From NCBI RefSeq assembly GCF_014646995.1, contig NZ_BMOI01000002.1, positions 207,111 through 271,110 on the forward strand: a stretch of DNA of 64,000 bases, written 5' to 3'. A model generated the notes under the pieces. It worked only from the letters and a program-made list of their open reading frames with translations, had not been told where the DNA came from and did not search any database. The stretch comes from Curtobacterium luteum (GTDB taxonomy: Bacteria; Actinomycetota; Actinomycetes; Actinomycetales; Microbacteriaceae). The translations under genes were made by a program, and so were the position numbers. Below, piece after piece: positions 33,516-42,746 of the stretch (its first letter is position 1; every line of letters begins with the position of its first letter).

Positions 33516-33608
33516 GTGAGCGCTCACCCGTCCACAACGCTAGCCGGTTCACGGCACCGGCGAAAGGGGTGGTGCTCCGGCGTGTCCAGCGATAATGTGA
33601 GCGCTCAC
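33516..33608. promoter_or_regulatory. Pair of identical LacI-type operators, divergent promoters
   Basis: Two identical perfect 12-bp palindromes, GTGAGCGCTCAC (33516-33527 and 33597-33608), lie between the arabinofuranosidase and importer genes. The second directly follows a -10-like GATAAT (33591-33596) of the rightward promoter, a classic position for repression. The half-site and CG centre fit LacI/GalR proteins, but no LacI gene lies beside them. Confidence 0.8.
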
Positions 33609-33739
33609 GGAGCGATGATGCCCCTACGGCACATCGCCCCGACCGGAGTTGCGAAGGAGCCTCACCCCGGGGCTGCGACGCCGCACCAGTACGGAACACC
33701 GACCCTGTTCCGTTCGGCCCGTCCCGATGGAGTGATGCC

Positions 33740-35104
33740 ATGCCGATCCGACCAACCCCGCCCGTGCACCCGCGCGGAGGGTCCTTCACCCGGCGGAGCC
33801 TGCTCGCCGCAGGCGCCGCGGCCGCCACCGTGCTGCCGCTCGCCGCCTGCTCGAGCCCGCTCGCCGCGGGCATCGCCGGTGCCCCGCTCAACCCGGAGAC
33901 CCTCGTCTTCTGGAACCTGTTCGGCGGCGGTGACGGCGCCCGCATGCAGCAGATGGAGGCGGGCTACGCCAAGCAGCACGGCGGCCCGTCCTCGATCCAG
34001 GCGACGACGTTCGCGTGGGGCAACCCGTACTACTCGAAGGTGACACTCGCCACCGTCGGCAACAAGCCGCCGGACGTCGCGATCGCCCACCTGACCCGCG
34101 CGAAGCCGCTGTGGGACGGCGACCTCCTCGACCCGATCACCTCGGACGACCTGGCGAGCGTCGGCCTGAGTGCCAGCGACTTCAACCAGAAGGCGTGGAC
34201 GGCACAGAAGACCGACGGGAAGAACATCTGCATCCCGCTCGACACGCACCCGTTCGTCCTGTTTTACAACGTTGACGTGTGCCAGAAGGCCGGGCTGATC
34301 GACAGCGACGGCAAGCTCAAGGACCTGTCCGGGCTCGACGCGTTCGAGAAGGCCCTCGCGGCGGTGTCGAAGGTCACCGGCGGCGTCGCGCTCAACGTGG
34401 CGAACGTCAGCGAGATCGCCACCCCGTGGCGCTTCTTCTGGACCATGTACAACCAGATCAACGGTTCGACGCCCTTCATCAGCGACGGCGGCTCCGAGCT
34501 GACCGTCAACGAGGACAACTACACGAAGGTCACCTCGATGACCGAGAAGTGGGTGAAGAACGGCTGGCTCAACAAGGGCCTCGACTACGCCACCGCCGAG
34601 ACGCTGATGTTCACGGGCAAGGCCGGGTTCTTCATGCAGGGCGAGTGGGAGATCAGCACCGCGCAGTCGATCAAGGGCCTGAAGTTCGGCATGGCGCCGA
34701 TCCCGCAGCTCTTCGACAAGCCGGCCACCCAGGCCGACTCGCACACGTTCATCCTGCCGCGGAAGGACCGCACGCCGGAGCAGCGCAAGGCGCACATGCT
34801 GTTCATCAAGCAGATGCTCGAGCAGAGCATGACCTGGGCCGAGGGCGGGCACGTGCCGGCCTACATGCCCACGTTCGACAGCACGGCCTACAAGAAGCTC
34901 GAGCCGCAGTCCGACTACGCGTCCGCTGCCGAGAGCGCCGTCTTCGACGACCCGGCCTGGTACGGCGGCTCCGGATCGACGTTCGAGAACACGGTCGGGG
35001 CGCAGCTCGCCCTCGTGCAGCAGGGCGCCTCGAGCCCCGCGGCGGCTCTCTCGGCGATCAAGAGCCAGCTCAGCACGTACCTCAACACCCCCAGCCCGCT
35101 GTAA
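33740..35104 (+). CDS. ABC transporter substrate-binding lipoprotein (arabino-oligosaccharide?)
   Basis: The 454-residue family 1 binding protein has a twin-arginine-like start (FTRRSLLAAGAAAATVLPLAACSS) with a lipobox cysteine (LAAC), so it is probably a Tat- or Sec-exported lipoprotein. The mature part opens LVFWNLFGGGDGARMQQMEAGYA. ATG 33740 has GGAG upstream. It starts a three-gene importer operon divergent from the GH51 gene, which suggests an arabinose-containing ligand. Confidence 0.92.
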   Translation: MPIRPTPPVHPRGGSFTRRSLLAAGAAAATVLPLAACSSPLAAGIAGAPLNPETLVFWNLFGGGDGARMQQMEAGYAKQHGGPSSIQATTFAWGNPYYSKVTLATVGNKPPDVAIAHLTRAKPLWDGDLLDPITSDDLASVGLSASDFNQKAWTAQKTDGKNICIPLDTHPFVLFYNVDVCQKAGLIDSDGKLKDLSGLDAFEKALAAVSKVTGGVALNVANVSEIATPWRFFWTMYNQINGSTPFISDGGSELTVNEDNYTKVTSMTEKWVKNGWLNKGLDYATAETLMFTGKAGFFMQGEWEISTAQSIKGLKFGMAPIPQLFDKPATQADSHTFILPRKDRTPEQRKAHMLFIKQMLEQSMTWAEGGHVPAYMPTFDSTAYKKLEPQSDYASAAESAVFDDPAWYGGSGSTFENTVGAQLALVQQGASSPAAALSAIKSQLSTYLNTPSPL

Positions 35105-35128
35105 GCCCCGCGCGAAAGGCACGACGAC

Positions 35129-36094
35129 GTGACCGCAGCACCAGTCCTGACCCGCCCGACGGAGGCCGCAACCGTCCCGCGGCGACTCCGCACGCGCGTG
35201 AACAGCACCACCCGTGGCCAAGGCCGCAGCGGATGGCTGTTCCTCGCCCCGTTCGGCCTGTTCTACCTGGCCTTCCTGCTCGGCCCGACGATCTGGATGA
35301 TCGTCTCGAGCTTCTTCAACACCTCGACCGTCCGCACCGGGCTCGGCAGCTTCGCCGGGTTCGCGAACTACGCGGAGATGCTCGGACGCGCCGACTTCTG
35401 GTCGTCGCTCTGGCACACCCTGCAGTTCACGCTCTACACGACCCCGCCGCTGGTCATCCTGGCGTTCGTGTTCGCGGTGCTGACGAACCGGATGAACCGC
35501 GGCCAGTGGTTCTTCCGGCTGGCGTTCTTCCTGCCGTTCATCCTGCCGTCCGCGACGATCTCGCTGATCTGGGTGTTCATCTTCACGCCCGCGACCGGTC
35601 TGTTCGCGTCCGTCCAGCAGGCCCTCGGCATCACGCCGGGTGCCGGTGTGCTGGCGAGCCCGAACACCGCGATGATCGGCGTCGCGATCGCCACGGTCTG
35701 GTGGACCCTCGGGTTCAACTTCGTGCTCTACCTGGCGGGTCTGCAGGAGATCCCCCGCGAGCTGTACGAGGCCGCGGCGGTCGACGGCGCCTCGAGCTGG
35801 CAGCAGATCAAGTCGATCACGCTGCCGCTGCTCGGGCGCACCACGACGCTGGTCATCCTGCTGCAGATCATCGCGAGCCTGAAGATCTTCGACCAGGTGT
35901 ACCTGATGACGAACGGCGGCCCGGGCATCTCCACCCAGGTCTCCCTGCAGCTCATCACGGGCGTCGGCTTCACCGACAACCGGCTCGGTGCCGCATCGGC
36001 GGCCTCCGTGCTCCTGTTCATCGTGATCGTCGCGATCGCGGTCATCCGGCAGGTCGCCGAGCGCGCCGCCGCCAAGCGAGAGATCGGTGCCTGA
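35129..36094 (+). CDS. Carbohydrate ABC transporter permease (MalF type)
   Basis: The 321-residue permease starts at GTG 35129, 24 bases after the binding-protein stop. It has six helices (the first is GWLFLAPFGLFYLAFLLGPT) and the EAA loop EAAAVDGASSW. The typical MTNGGPGISTQ segment follows late in the protein. Its stop lies within the start of the next permease gene. Confidence 0.92.
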   Translation: MTAAPVLTRPTEAATVPRRLRTRVNSTTRGQGRSGWLFLAPFGLFYLAFLLGPTIWMIVSSFFNTSTVRTGLGSFAGFANYAEMLGRADFWSSLWHTLQFTLYTTPPLVILAFVFAVLTNRMNRGQWFFRLAFFLPFILPSATISLIWVFIFTPATGLFASVQQALGITPGAGVLASPNTAMIGVAIATVWWTLGFNFVLYLAGLQEIPRELYEAAAVDGASSWQQIKSITLPLLGRTTTLVILLQIIASLKIFDQVYLMTNGGPGISTQVSLQLITGVGFTDNRLGAASAASVLLFIVIVAIAVIRQVAERAAAKREIGA

Positions 36095-37010
36095 CGTGAC
36101 CACCACCGAGAGCCTCACCACCGCCCGTCCGAAGCTCCGCTCCGGAGTGTCGGCCGCAGCCCCCGCCAACGCCGCGAAGATCGGCGTCTCCGGCAAGGGC
36201 TTCAACATCGTGGCCGGGATCATCCTCGGCGTGTTCGCGATCATCTGGCTCATCCCGAGCCTGTTCGCCCTGAAGACGTCGCTGTCCGACAACGGCGTCG
36301 CCGCACTCGGGGCGAACGCGATCCTGTCGAACTGGAACCCGACGCTGCACTCCTACGCGGCGCTGTTCCAGGCCGGCGACATCTGGAACTGGTACCTCGC
36401 CTCGGGCATCACGAGCCTCGTGACGACGGCCCTCACGGTGCTGTTCGCCTCGATGGCGGCGTTCGCGCTGTCCCGGCTGGTGTTCCGCGGCCGCAACGTC
36501 GCGTTCCTGCTCATCATCCTGGGCATCATGATCCCGACGCAGGTCCTGATCATCCCGATCTTCCAGGAGCTCAACTCCGTCGGCCTGCTCAACACCTACT
36601 GGTCGGTGATCTTCCCGCAGGTGCCCGCCGTGATCGCGGTGTTCATCTTCAAGCAGTTCTTCGACGGCATCCCCCGGGAGCTCGAGGAGGCCGCGCGCAT
36701 CGACGGCGCGGGCATGTGGAAGATCTACTGGTCGGTCATCCTGCCGCTGTCGCGTCCGGTCATCGCCGCGGTGGCGATCCTGACGTTCGTCGGCGTCTGG
36801 AACAACCTGCTGCTGCCGCTGTTCGTGCTGTCGAATCCGGGCCTCATGACGATCCCGGTCGGGCTCGCCACGGTCCAGGGCAGCTTCGGTCAGCGCTACG
36901 CCGACATCCAGGCCGGCGCGATCCTCGCGGCGCTGCCGCTGATCATCCTCTACCTGATCTTCCAGCGGCAGATCGTGGAGGGCGTGACGGGGTCCGGTCT
37001 CAAGGGCTGA
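36087..37010 (+). CDS. Carbohydrate ABC transporter permease (MalG type)
   Basis: The 307-residue permease is read from GTG 36087, an 8-base overlap with the upstream stop; a second GTG at 36096 is possible. It has six helices and the EAA loop EAARIDGAGMW. It completes the importer with the two preceding genes. A long palindrome follows 13 bases after its stop and probably ends the operon. Confidence 0.92.
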   Translation: MPDVTTTESLTTARPKLRSGVSAAAPANAAKIGVSGKGFNIVAGIILGVFAIIWLIPSLFALKTSLSDNGVAALGANAILSNWNPTLHSYAALFQAGDIWNWYLASGITSLVTTALTVLFASMAAFALSRLVFRGRNVAFLLIILGIMIPTQVLIIPIFQELNSVGLLNTYWSVIFPQVPAVIAVFIFKQFFDGIPRELEEAARIDGAGMWKIYWSVILPLSRPVIAAVAILTFVGVWNNLLLPLFVLSNPGLMTIPVGLATVQGSFGQRYADIQAGAILAALPLIILYLIFQRQIVEGVTGSGLKG

Positions 37011-37023
37011 CGCCACCAGAGGT

Positions 37024-37067
37024 CGGACGGGAGGCGCGGCGCCAGCTGGCACCGCGCCTCCAGTCCG
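37024..37067. repeat. GGAGGC palindrome after the importer operon
   Basis: 20-bp arms (37024-37043 and 37048-37067) with two mismatches and a 4-nt AGCT loop form a very stable hairpin 13 bases after the permease stop. A terminator role fits its place. Confidence 0.85.
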
Positions 37068-37170
37068 TCGTCCGGTCCCGCATCCCATCGCGCGCGCTGT
37101 GGGAAAGAACGCGCACCCGCGTCACCGCCCGCCAGCGACCGCACGGCACCCCCGGCTAGCCTTGCTCGTC

Positions 37171-38220
37171 GTGACGCTCCCCCGCCGGCCCCTGCGCACC
37201 GTGCTCGCCACGGTCGCCGTGGCATGCGCGCTCGTCCTGGCGGGCTGCACGGGCGGGTCCGACTCCCCCACGCAACCCGACGGCGATGGCGGTGGTGGCG
37301 GCGCCTCGGGCTGGTCGTACCGTGACGCCACCGGCAGCACCGTCCGGCTCGACCGTGCCCCGGAGCGGATCGTCGCACTGGACGACGTCGCGATCTCCCT
37401 CGTCCGGTACGGCCTGCACCCCGTCGGCACCTTCGGTCGTCTCCCGATCGAGCAGGACGACCGGTGGTCCGGCCTCGACACGACGGGCATCACCGACGTC
37501 GGCTCGACCCCGGCCGGCGCCACGGCCGGGGACGGGTCCGACGGCATCGACGTCGACCGGGTCGCCGCGCTGCACCCGGACCTGATCATCACCACGGTCG
37601 CCCCGGTGGACGCCGCCGGCACCCTCCCGGAGGATGCGCCCGGGACGGGGATCGCAGACGCCGAGCAGCACGACGCGCTGGCAGACCTGGCACCGATCGC
37701 CGAGGTCCGGTGGGGTGGCGACGGCGTCGACGTCCTCCGCGACGTGGCCGGGCTGGCGACGTCCCTCGGTGCCGAGCAGTCGGTGGTGGACGCCGCGGAG
37801 ACGGACTTCGACCGTGCGGCGAAGGCCCTGGAGTCCGAGACCCGCGACCACGACGTCCGGCTCACGGCGATGTACGCGGACCACGACGGCGTGTACGTCG
37901 CCCGCCCCGACGACGACCCGGCGCTCCAGCTCTGGGCGTCGCACGGCGCGGACCTCACCGTCCCCGGGCCGAAGGGCCACTACTGGGGCGTCTACTCGTG
38001 GCCGAACGCCGGCAAGGTGGGCGGTGACGTCCTGCTGCTGTCCGACGAGGGCTACCAGGTCGACGACCTCGAGCGGCAGGCGACCTTCGCGGACCAGCCC
38101 GCGCTCGTGGCCGGTCAGGTCCACCCGTGGGTGCGGCCGGTGTTCGACTACGCCTCGCAGGCGGCCGCGATGGAGCAGCTGACCGGCTGGATCGCGGCGA
38201 GCGAGCGCCTGGAGCGGTAG
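37171..38220 (+). CDS. Siderophore-type ABC substrate-binding lipoprotein
   Basis: The 349-residue product has a lipoprotein signal with the cysteine at Cys26 (LVLAGCTGG), a Gly-rich spacer, then the two-lobed Fe(III)-siderophore/cobalamin binding fold (PF01497-like). Motifs include RAPERIVALDDVAISLVRYG, VAALHPDLIITT and GDVLLLSDEGYQVDDL. GTG 37171 is chosen; it has no good ribosome site, so a leaderless transcript (TAGCCT upstream as -10) is possible. No permease or ATPase is next to it, which is odd for an importer; it may work with a transporter elsewhere. Confidence 0.82.
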   Translation: MTLPRRPLRTVLATVAVACALVLAGCTGGSDSPTQPDGDGGGGGASGWSYRDATGSTVRLDRAPERIVALDDVAISLVRYGLHPVGTFGRLPIEQDDRWSGLDTTGITDVGSTPAGATAGDGSDGIDVDRVAALHPDLIITTVAPVDAAGTLPEDAPGTGIADAEQHDALADLAPIAEVRWGGDGVDVLRDVAGLATSLGAEQSVVDAAETDFDRAAKALESETRDHDVRLTAMYADHDGVYVARPDDDPALQLWASHGADLTVPGPKGHYWGVYSWPNAGKVGGDVLLLSDEGYQVDDLERQATFADQPALVAGQVHPWVRPVFDYASQAAAMEQLTGWIAASERLER

Positions 38221-38224
38221 CGCC

Positions 38225-38277
38225 CCGCGGCAGTGCAGCGGAGACCCGGGTGAGCCCGTAGCCGCACCCTGCCGCGG
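38225..38277. terminator. Inverted repeat between convergent genes
   Basis: A 9-bp perfect GC-rich repeat (CCGCGGCAG, 38225-38233; complement 38269-38277) has a 35-nt loop. It fills the space between two convergent genes. Its strength as a terminator is uncertain because the loop is long. Confidence 0.4.
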
Positions 38278-38278
38278 C

Positions 38279-40330
38279 CTACCCCGCCGGGTACGCCGCG
38301 TTCACCGCCTCCTGCGCCTGCTTCCACACCGCAGCACGCGCCCCCGCGTAGGTCCCGCCCTGCCCGTTGCCGACGTACCGGAGGTTGGTCGTGCCGCCGT
38401 CGGTGTTGCCCTGCCAGTAGGCAGTCACGACCCGGCTGGTCCCGCCGACGAGCCACACCTGGTCGGCGACGTCGGTCGTGCCGGTCTTCCCGAACAGCGT
38501 CATCCCGTCCGCGGTCTGGCCGCCGGTCGCGGTGCCGCCCCGGAACGCACCCTGCATCACCTGGAAGGCCGTCGCCGCGACCGCCGGCGAGAGCACCTGG
38601 CGACAGGTCCGCGGCTGACCGCCGAGGTCCTCGCCCGACCGGTCGGTGACCTGGTCGACCACCACCGTGTCGCAGCGGACCCCGCCGTTCGCCACCGCGG
38701 TGTACGCCGACGCCATGGTGAGCGGGGCGATGCTCTCGGTGCCGAGGATCGACGCCGGGTTCGCGGGCACCTTCCCGCCGGTGGCCAGGTGCACGCCGAG
38801 CCGAGCGGCCACGTCGCGGATGTCGCACAGGTCGAGCTGCGCCGCCATGGACACGTACGCCCCGTTCACCGACTGCGCCGTCGCCTCCCGCACGGAGTAC
38901 GGACCCGTCTGCGCGGGCGAGTCGTTCCGGGGGTTCCAGGCGGCGTCGATCGTCCGTCCGCACTGGGTCCACGTGCGCTGCTCGTGCCGGGTCCCGTCGA
39001 CGACGGTGTCGGGGCTCCGCCCGGCCTCGAGCCACGCGAGCAGGGTGAACAGCTTGTACGTCGACCCGGGTTGGAAGCCGCGGGCGTCACCGAGCGCCTC
39101 GTCGACCGCGTAGTTCAGCGACGTCGACCCGCGCGGCGCCCCCGCGGAGCGGTCGTACGCGGTGTTCTGCGCCATCGTGAGGACCCGTCCGGTGCTCGCC
39201 TCGACGGAGTCGAACGTCGCCCCGAGTGCGAGGGCGGGGTCGGTCGCGGGGTCGTACCGGTCGAGGAGCGCCTTCTGCTCGGCGTTCCGGTCGAGGTCGA
39301 TCGTGGTCTGGACGCGGTAGCCGCCGGTCCGCCACGCGGCGTCCCGCTCCGCCTGGGTCGCGCCGAGCTGCGGCAGCGCACGGGCCACGCGGACCGCGTG
39401 CTCGCAGGCGTACTCGGCTCCGGGCGGAGCGGTCCCGCACCCCTGCTTCGGCGCGGTGCGGTGCACGTACTCGGAGGGCTTCGACGCCAGCGCGGCGCGC
39501 AGTGCGGCATCCGACAGGTGTCCCTGCTCGTGCATGGCCCGGAGGACCACGTCGCGCCGCGCCTGGTTCGCCGCGAAGTGCGCCGGGGTCGAGAGGTCGC
39601 GCCGCTCAGGCCACTGCACGATGGCGATGAGCGACGCGGCCTCGGCCGGGCTGAGGTCCGTGGCGTCCTTGTCGTAGTAGTGCTGCGCGGCGGCCTGGAC
39701 GCCGTAGGTCTGGTCGCCGAAGTAGGCGATGTTGAGGTACGAGGTCAGGATGTCCCGCTTCGAGTACTGCTTCGCGAGCCCGATCGCGAGCTTGATCTCC
39801 TCGAGCTTCCGCTGCGGTGTCCGCGCGGTGGCCTCGGCGATCGCTGCATCGGCCTCGGCGGCGGGCAGCTGCGACGCCTGCTCGATCTTGATGTTCCGCA
39901 CGAGCTGCATGGTGAGGGTCGATCCGCCGGACCCGCCCTTGCCGTGCGCGGCCGCCACGCTGACCAGGCTCCGCACGAGCGATGTGGCGTCCACCCCGCC
40001 GTGGTCCCAGAAGCGCTTGTCCTCACCGTCGACGGCGGCGTGGCGCAGGGCCTCGCTGATCCGGTCGTACGACAGCTGCTCGCGGTTCCGGTCGAAGACG
40101 TCCGCCAGGTGCACGGGCTTCCCGCCCCGGTACGCCCACACCTCGTTGCGGCTCGACAACTCGCCGACCTCGATGTACTCCGGCAACGACGAGAACGTGT
40201 CGATGGCGGTGGTCGCCCCGAACCCGGCCAGCGCGACGGCCGGCGTCACGCCGACCCCGACCAACAGACCGGCGAGCACGCTGCCCCCGACGAAGCCGCC
40301 CACGGCCCCGATCGCTCGTCCGAACGTCAT
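38279..40330 (-). CDS. Class A penicillin-binding protein (transglycosylase/transpeptidase)
   Basis: The 683-residue protein builds and cross-links peptidoglycan. After an N-terminal membrane helix (about 10-45) comes the GT51 domain, with EDKRFWDHGG (Glu103), GSGGSTLTMQLVRN and RKLEEIKLAIGLAKQYSK. The transpeptidase domain follows, with the active-site SxxK at Ser423-Lys426 (GSTYK), SVN at 487-489 and KTGT at 615-618. A short Cys-containing inter-domain region (QGCGTAPPGAEYACEHA) may form a disulfide. It lacks a long C-terminal extension. It is a single gene on the minus strand, divergent from an alpha/beta hydrolase. Confidence 0.93.
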   Translation of the reverse strand: MTFGRAIGAVGGFVGGSVLAGLLVGVGVTPAVALAGFGATTAIDTFSSLPEYIEVGELSSRNEVWAYRGGKPVHLADVFDRNREQLSYDRISEALRHAAVDGEDKRFWDHGGVDATSLVRSLVSVAAAHGKGGSGGSTLTMQLVRNIKIEQASQLPAAEADAAIAEATARTPQRKLEEIKLAIGLAKQYSKRDILTSYLNIAYFGDQTYGVQAAAQHYYDKDATDLSPAEAASLIAIVQWPERRDLSTPAHFAANQARRDVVLRAMHEQGHLSDAALRAALASKPSEYVHRTAPKQGCGTAPPGAEYACEHAVRVARALPQLGATQAERDAAWRTGGYRVQTTIDLDRNAEQKALLDRYDPATDPALALGATFDSVEASTGRVLTMAQNTAYDRSAGAPRGSTSLNYAVDEALGDARGFQPGSTYKLFTLLAWLEAGRSPDTVVDGTRHEQRTWTQCGRTIDAAWNPRNDSPAQTGPYSVREATAQSVNGAYVSMAAQLDLCDIRDVAARLGVHLATGGKVPANPASILGTESIAPLTMASAYTAVANGGVRCDTVVVDQVTDRSGEDLGGQPRTCRQVLSPAVAATAFQVMQGAFRGGTATGGQTADGMTLFGKTGTTDVADQVWLVGGTSRVVTAYWQGNTDGGTTNLRYVGNGQGGTYAGARAAVWKQAQEAVNAAYPAG

Positions 40331-40470
40331 GTGTTCCCCTCGTGCACCGCGGATCGGTGCGTCCGGACCGCAACCTGTCCCCGCCGTCCGGACGACCGCC
40401 GGGATTCCCCGGGGGAATCCCGGCACGTGACCTGGGAGAGTCCCGGATCGGTACGGATCGTTACCACGGC

Positions 40471-40516
40471 ACGGCCTGGAGGCCCGTGGCGGCGCCGCCA
40501 CGGGCCTCCAGGCCGT
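40471..40516. repeat. GGAGGC palindrome in a divergent promoter gap
   Basis: A perfect 46-base palindrome with 23-bp arms and no loop (centre at 40493/40494) lies between divergent genes (PBP start 40330, hydrolase start 40606). In this place it cannot be a simple 3' terminator of either gene. Confidence 0.85.
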
Positions 40517-40605
40517 CGAACGGTCACGATCCGGCAACGGGCGGCGCCGCCCCGCCGCGCCCACGCTCCGCGGAGCGGGCGGGGCGCCACGAGTAGCCTC
40601 GACGG

Positions 40606-41598
40606 ATGGCGGGGAACGGATGGCGCGAGGACGTCCTGGGGGCGCCGTTCGAACGACTCGAACTGCCCCTCGGCGAGGACCGCGAGGGTCCCGTGGTGGC
40701 CACGCTCGTGCGTCGGCGACACAGCCCCACGGACACCCTGCTCCAACCGCGCGGACCCCTGCACGGCGTCGACGTCCTGTACGTGCACGGCTGGTCCGAC
40801 TACTTCTTCCAGGTCGAGCTCGCCGAGCGCCTCGAACGGCTCGGGGCCCGGTTCCACGCGCTCGACCTCCGCAAGTACGGGCGGAGCCTCCGGCCGCACC
40901 AGACCCCGGGTGACGTCGGTGACCTCGCCACCTACGACGAGGACATCGCCGCCGCCCTCGACGCGATCTCGACCGAGCACCGGGGCGGACCGCGACGGCG
41001 CCTCGTGCCGATGGGGCACTCGACCGGCGGGCTCACGCTGTCCCTCTGGGCAGCGCGGCACCCGGAGCTCGTCGACGGCCTCCTGCTGAACAGTCCGTGG
41101 CTCGAGTTCCAGGGCGCCGCGATCGGACGGGCGCTCATCGCCCCGGTGCTGAAGCTCGGCGCCCGCCGGAACCCGCTCGCACCGATGCCCGCCGTCGACC
41201 CGGGCTTCTCCACCCGCACCGTGTCGGCCGCGGGCGAGGGCTCGTGGACCTACGACCAGCGCTGGCGTCCGGAACGCGGGTTCCCACTGCACCCCGGGTG
41301 GCTGTCCGCGGTCTTCGACGGCCAGGCCCGCGTCGAGGCCGGGCTGGGGATGACCGTCCCGACGCTGGTGCTCCTCAGCGACAAGAGCATGTTGCAGCCG
41401 CGGTGGGACGAGGGCATGGCGCACGCCGACGTCGCGCTGAACGTGGACGTCGTGGCGCACCGGGCGCTCTCGCTCGGCGACGAGGTCACCGTACGGCGGC
41501 TCCGGGGCGCCCTGCACGACGTCGTGCTCTCGGAGCCCGCCGTCCGCGAGCAGGTGTACGACGCGATCGGGCGATGGGCGCACGCGCTGCCGCGCTGA
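40606..41598 (+). CDS. Alpha/beta hydrolase
   Basis: The 330-residue cytoplasmic serine hydrolase shows the nucleophile elbow GHSTGG (Ser about 142), the oxyanion segment VLYVHGWSDYF and a late GALHDVVLS carrying the likely catalytic His. It resembles monoacylglycerol-lipase-type esterases of actinobacteria; the substrate is unknown. ATG 40606 begins 90 bases after a perfect palindrome. It converges on the second GH16 gene. Confidence 0.85.
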   Translation: MAGNGWREDVLGAPFERLELPLGEDREGPVVATLVRRRHSPTDTLLQPRGPLHGVDVLYVHGWSDYFFQVELAERLERLGARFHALDLRKYGRSLRPHQTPGDVGDLATYDEDIAAALDAISTEHRGGPRRRLVPMGHSTGGLTLSLWAARHPELVDGLLLNSPWLEFQGAAIGRALIAPVLKLGARRNPLAPMPAVDPGFSTRTVSAAGEGSWTYDQRWRPERGFPLHPGWLSAVFDGQARVEAGLGMTVPTLVLLSDKSMLQPRWDEGMAHADVALNVDVVAHRALSLGDEVTVRRLRGALHDVVLSEPAVREQVYDAIGRWAHALPR

Positions 41599-41644
41599 GC
41601 GACCGCACTGGCCAGCCGCGAGGGCCGACCGCGCCGCCGACGTC

Positions 41645-42616
41645 TCAGGGCTGGATCGACACCCAGTCGATGAGCACGTGCCCTGGCTTGCCCCGGTTGC
41701 CGATCTGGAACGTGTAGCGGTGCGGCGTGGTCGGGACCGACTCGGTCACGGTGTCGAGCAGGACCCCGTCGAGGAAGTAGCTCACCGACTTCCCCGGCAC
41801 CCAGACCGTCGTGTAGGTGTGCCAGTCCTCCCAGGAGGCGTCGGTGCGGATCCGGTAGGCCTTGTCGGCGTGCCCGGGGACCATCGAGTGGTGGAAGACG
41901 TCGGGCTTCCCGGAGAAGCCGCCCTCGGGGTAGTCGAGCTCCCCTTCCGCGGCGTCGTTCGAGGTCGGCCAGAGCATGACCGCTGTCCCGTTGCCCCGGC
42001 CACCCTCGACCTTCATCCGGATACTGAAGGTGCCGCCGGTCTGCGCCCACGCGGTCGCGGGCGGCCCGAAGACCCCGGCGGCGCCCTGCGTGCCGTTCAT
42101 GGCGACGTCCATCACGCCGTCGTGGGCACTGGTGAGGGCGCCCGAGTAGTACTTGTCGCTCGTGCCCTCGTCGTACGCCTGCCAGGCCCCGGCGTAGGTG
42201 GCCGCGAACTGCCCGCCGCTCGCCGCCGGGGTGTCGAAGTCCTCGAAGAACGACGCCTGCGGCCCCAGCACCGGGTCGGGCACGCTCGGGGTCGGCGTCG
42301 CCGTGGGCTGGTCCGAGGACGGAGCACGGGCGCTCGACGTCGCGCCGTCGGCCGGGTCGCTGCTCGGCTCGGCGCCGCCGGTCGGGGTGCTGCCGGACGC
42401 GTCCCGGCCGTGCTCCGTGCTGCCGGAGGTCCCCCGGCTCGACGTGGACGCGCCGGGCGACGACGCGAGTTCGCTGCCCTGGACCGGCGGGGTCAGGAAG
42501 GCGAGCATGACCGAGACGGTGACCGCGGCGACGACGACCACGACGGCGCCCCGGACGAGCCCTCCGCGTGTCGAGGTGCTGCGCTCGCGCCGTTGCGAGT
42601 TCCGTTGCCGTGTCAC
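41645..42616 (-). CDS. Membrane-anchored GH16 glycosidase (paralogue)
   Basis: The 323-residue protein has a basic N-terminus and one hydrophobic helix (AVVVVVAAVTVSVMLAFL) that serves as signal anchor or signal peptide, a Ser/Thr/Pro-rich linker (about 45-115) and a GH16 domain with GELDYPEG: Glu226, Asp228 and Glu231. It shares the layout and the C-terminal end LIDWVS with the protein at 15534-16511, so the two are paralogues. GTG 42616 has AGGAG 9 bases upstream; the longer frame beyond it is not protein-like. It would attack beta-glucan or a related polymer at the cell surface. Confidence 0.88.
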   Translation of the reverse strand: MTRQRNSQRRERSTSTRGGLVRGAVVVVVAAVTVSVMLAFLTPPVQGSELASSPGASTSSRGTSGSTEHGRDASGSTPTGGAEPSSDPADGATSSARAPSSDQPTATPTPSVPDPVLGPQASFFEDFDTPAASGGQFAATYAGAWQAYDEGTSDKYYSGALTSAHDGVMDVAMNGTQGAAGVFGPPATAWAQTGGTFSIRMKVEGGRGNGTAVMLWPTSNDAAEGELDYPEGGFSGKPDVFHHSMVPGHADKAYRIRTDASWEDWHTYTTVWVPGKSVSYFLDGVLLDTVTESVPTTPHRYTFQIGNRGKPGHVLIDWVSIQP

Positions 42617-42746
42617 GAGTGTTCTCCTGTACGTCCCTGCCACCGACAGGTTCGCGCACGGAACGATCTCGCGCGCCCCCTCGGGGCGTCGACGGCGGCA
42701 TCCCGCAGGGGCGTGCGGGAAACCCCGCGCCGGTAGCGTGGCCCGC

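Noticed and set aside
37171..38220. Part of a complete siderophore importer operon
   Set aside because: No permease or ATPase gene lies on either side; only the binding lipoprotein is present.
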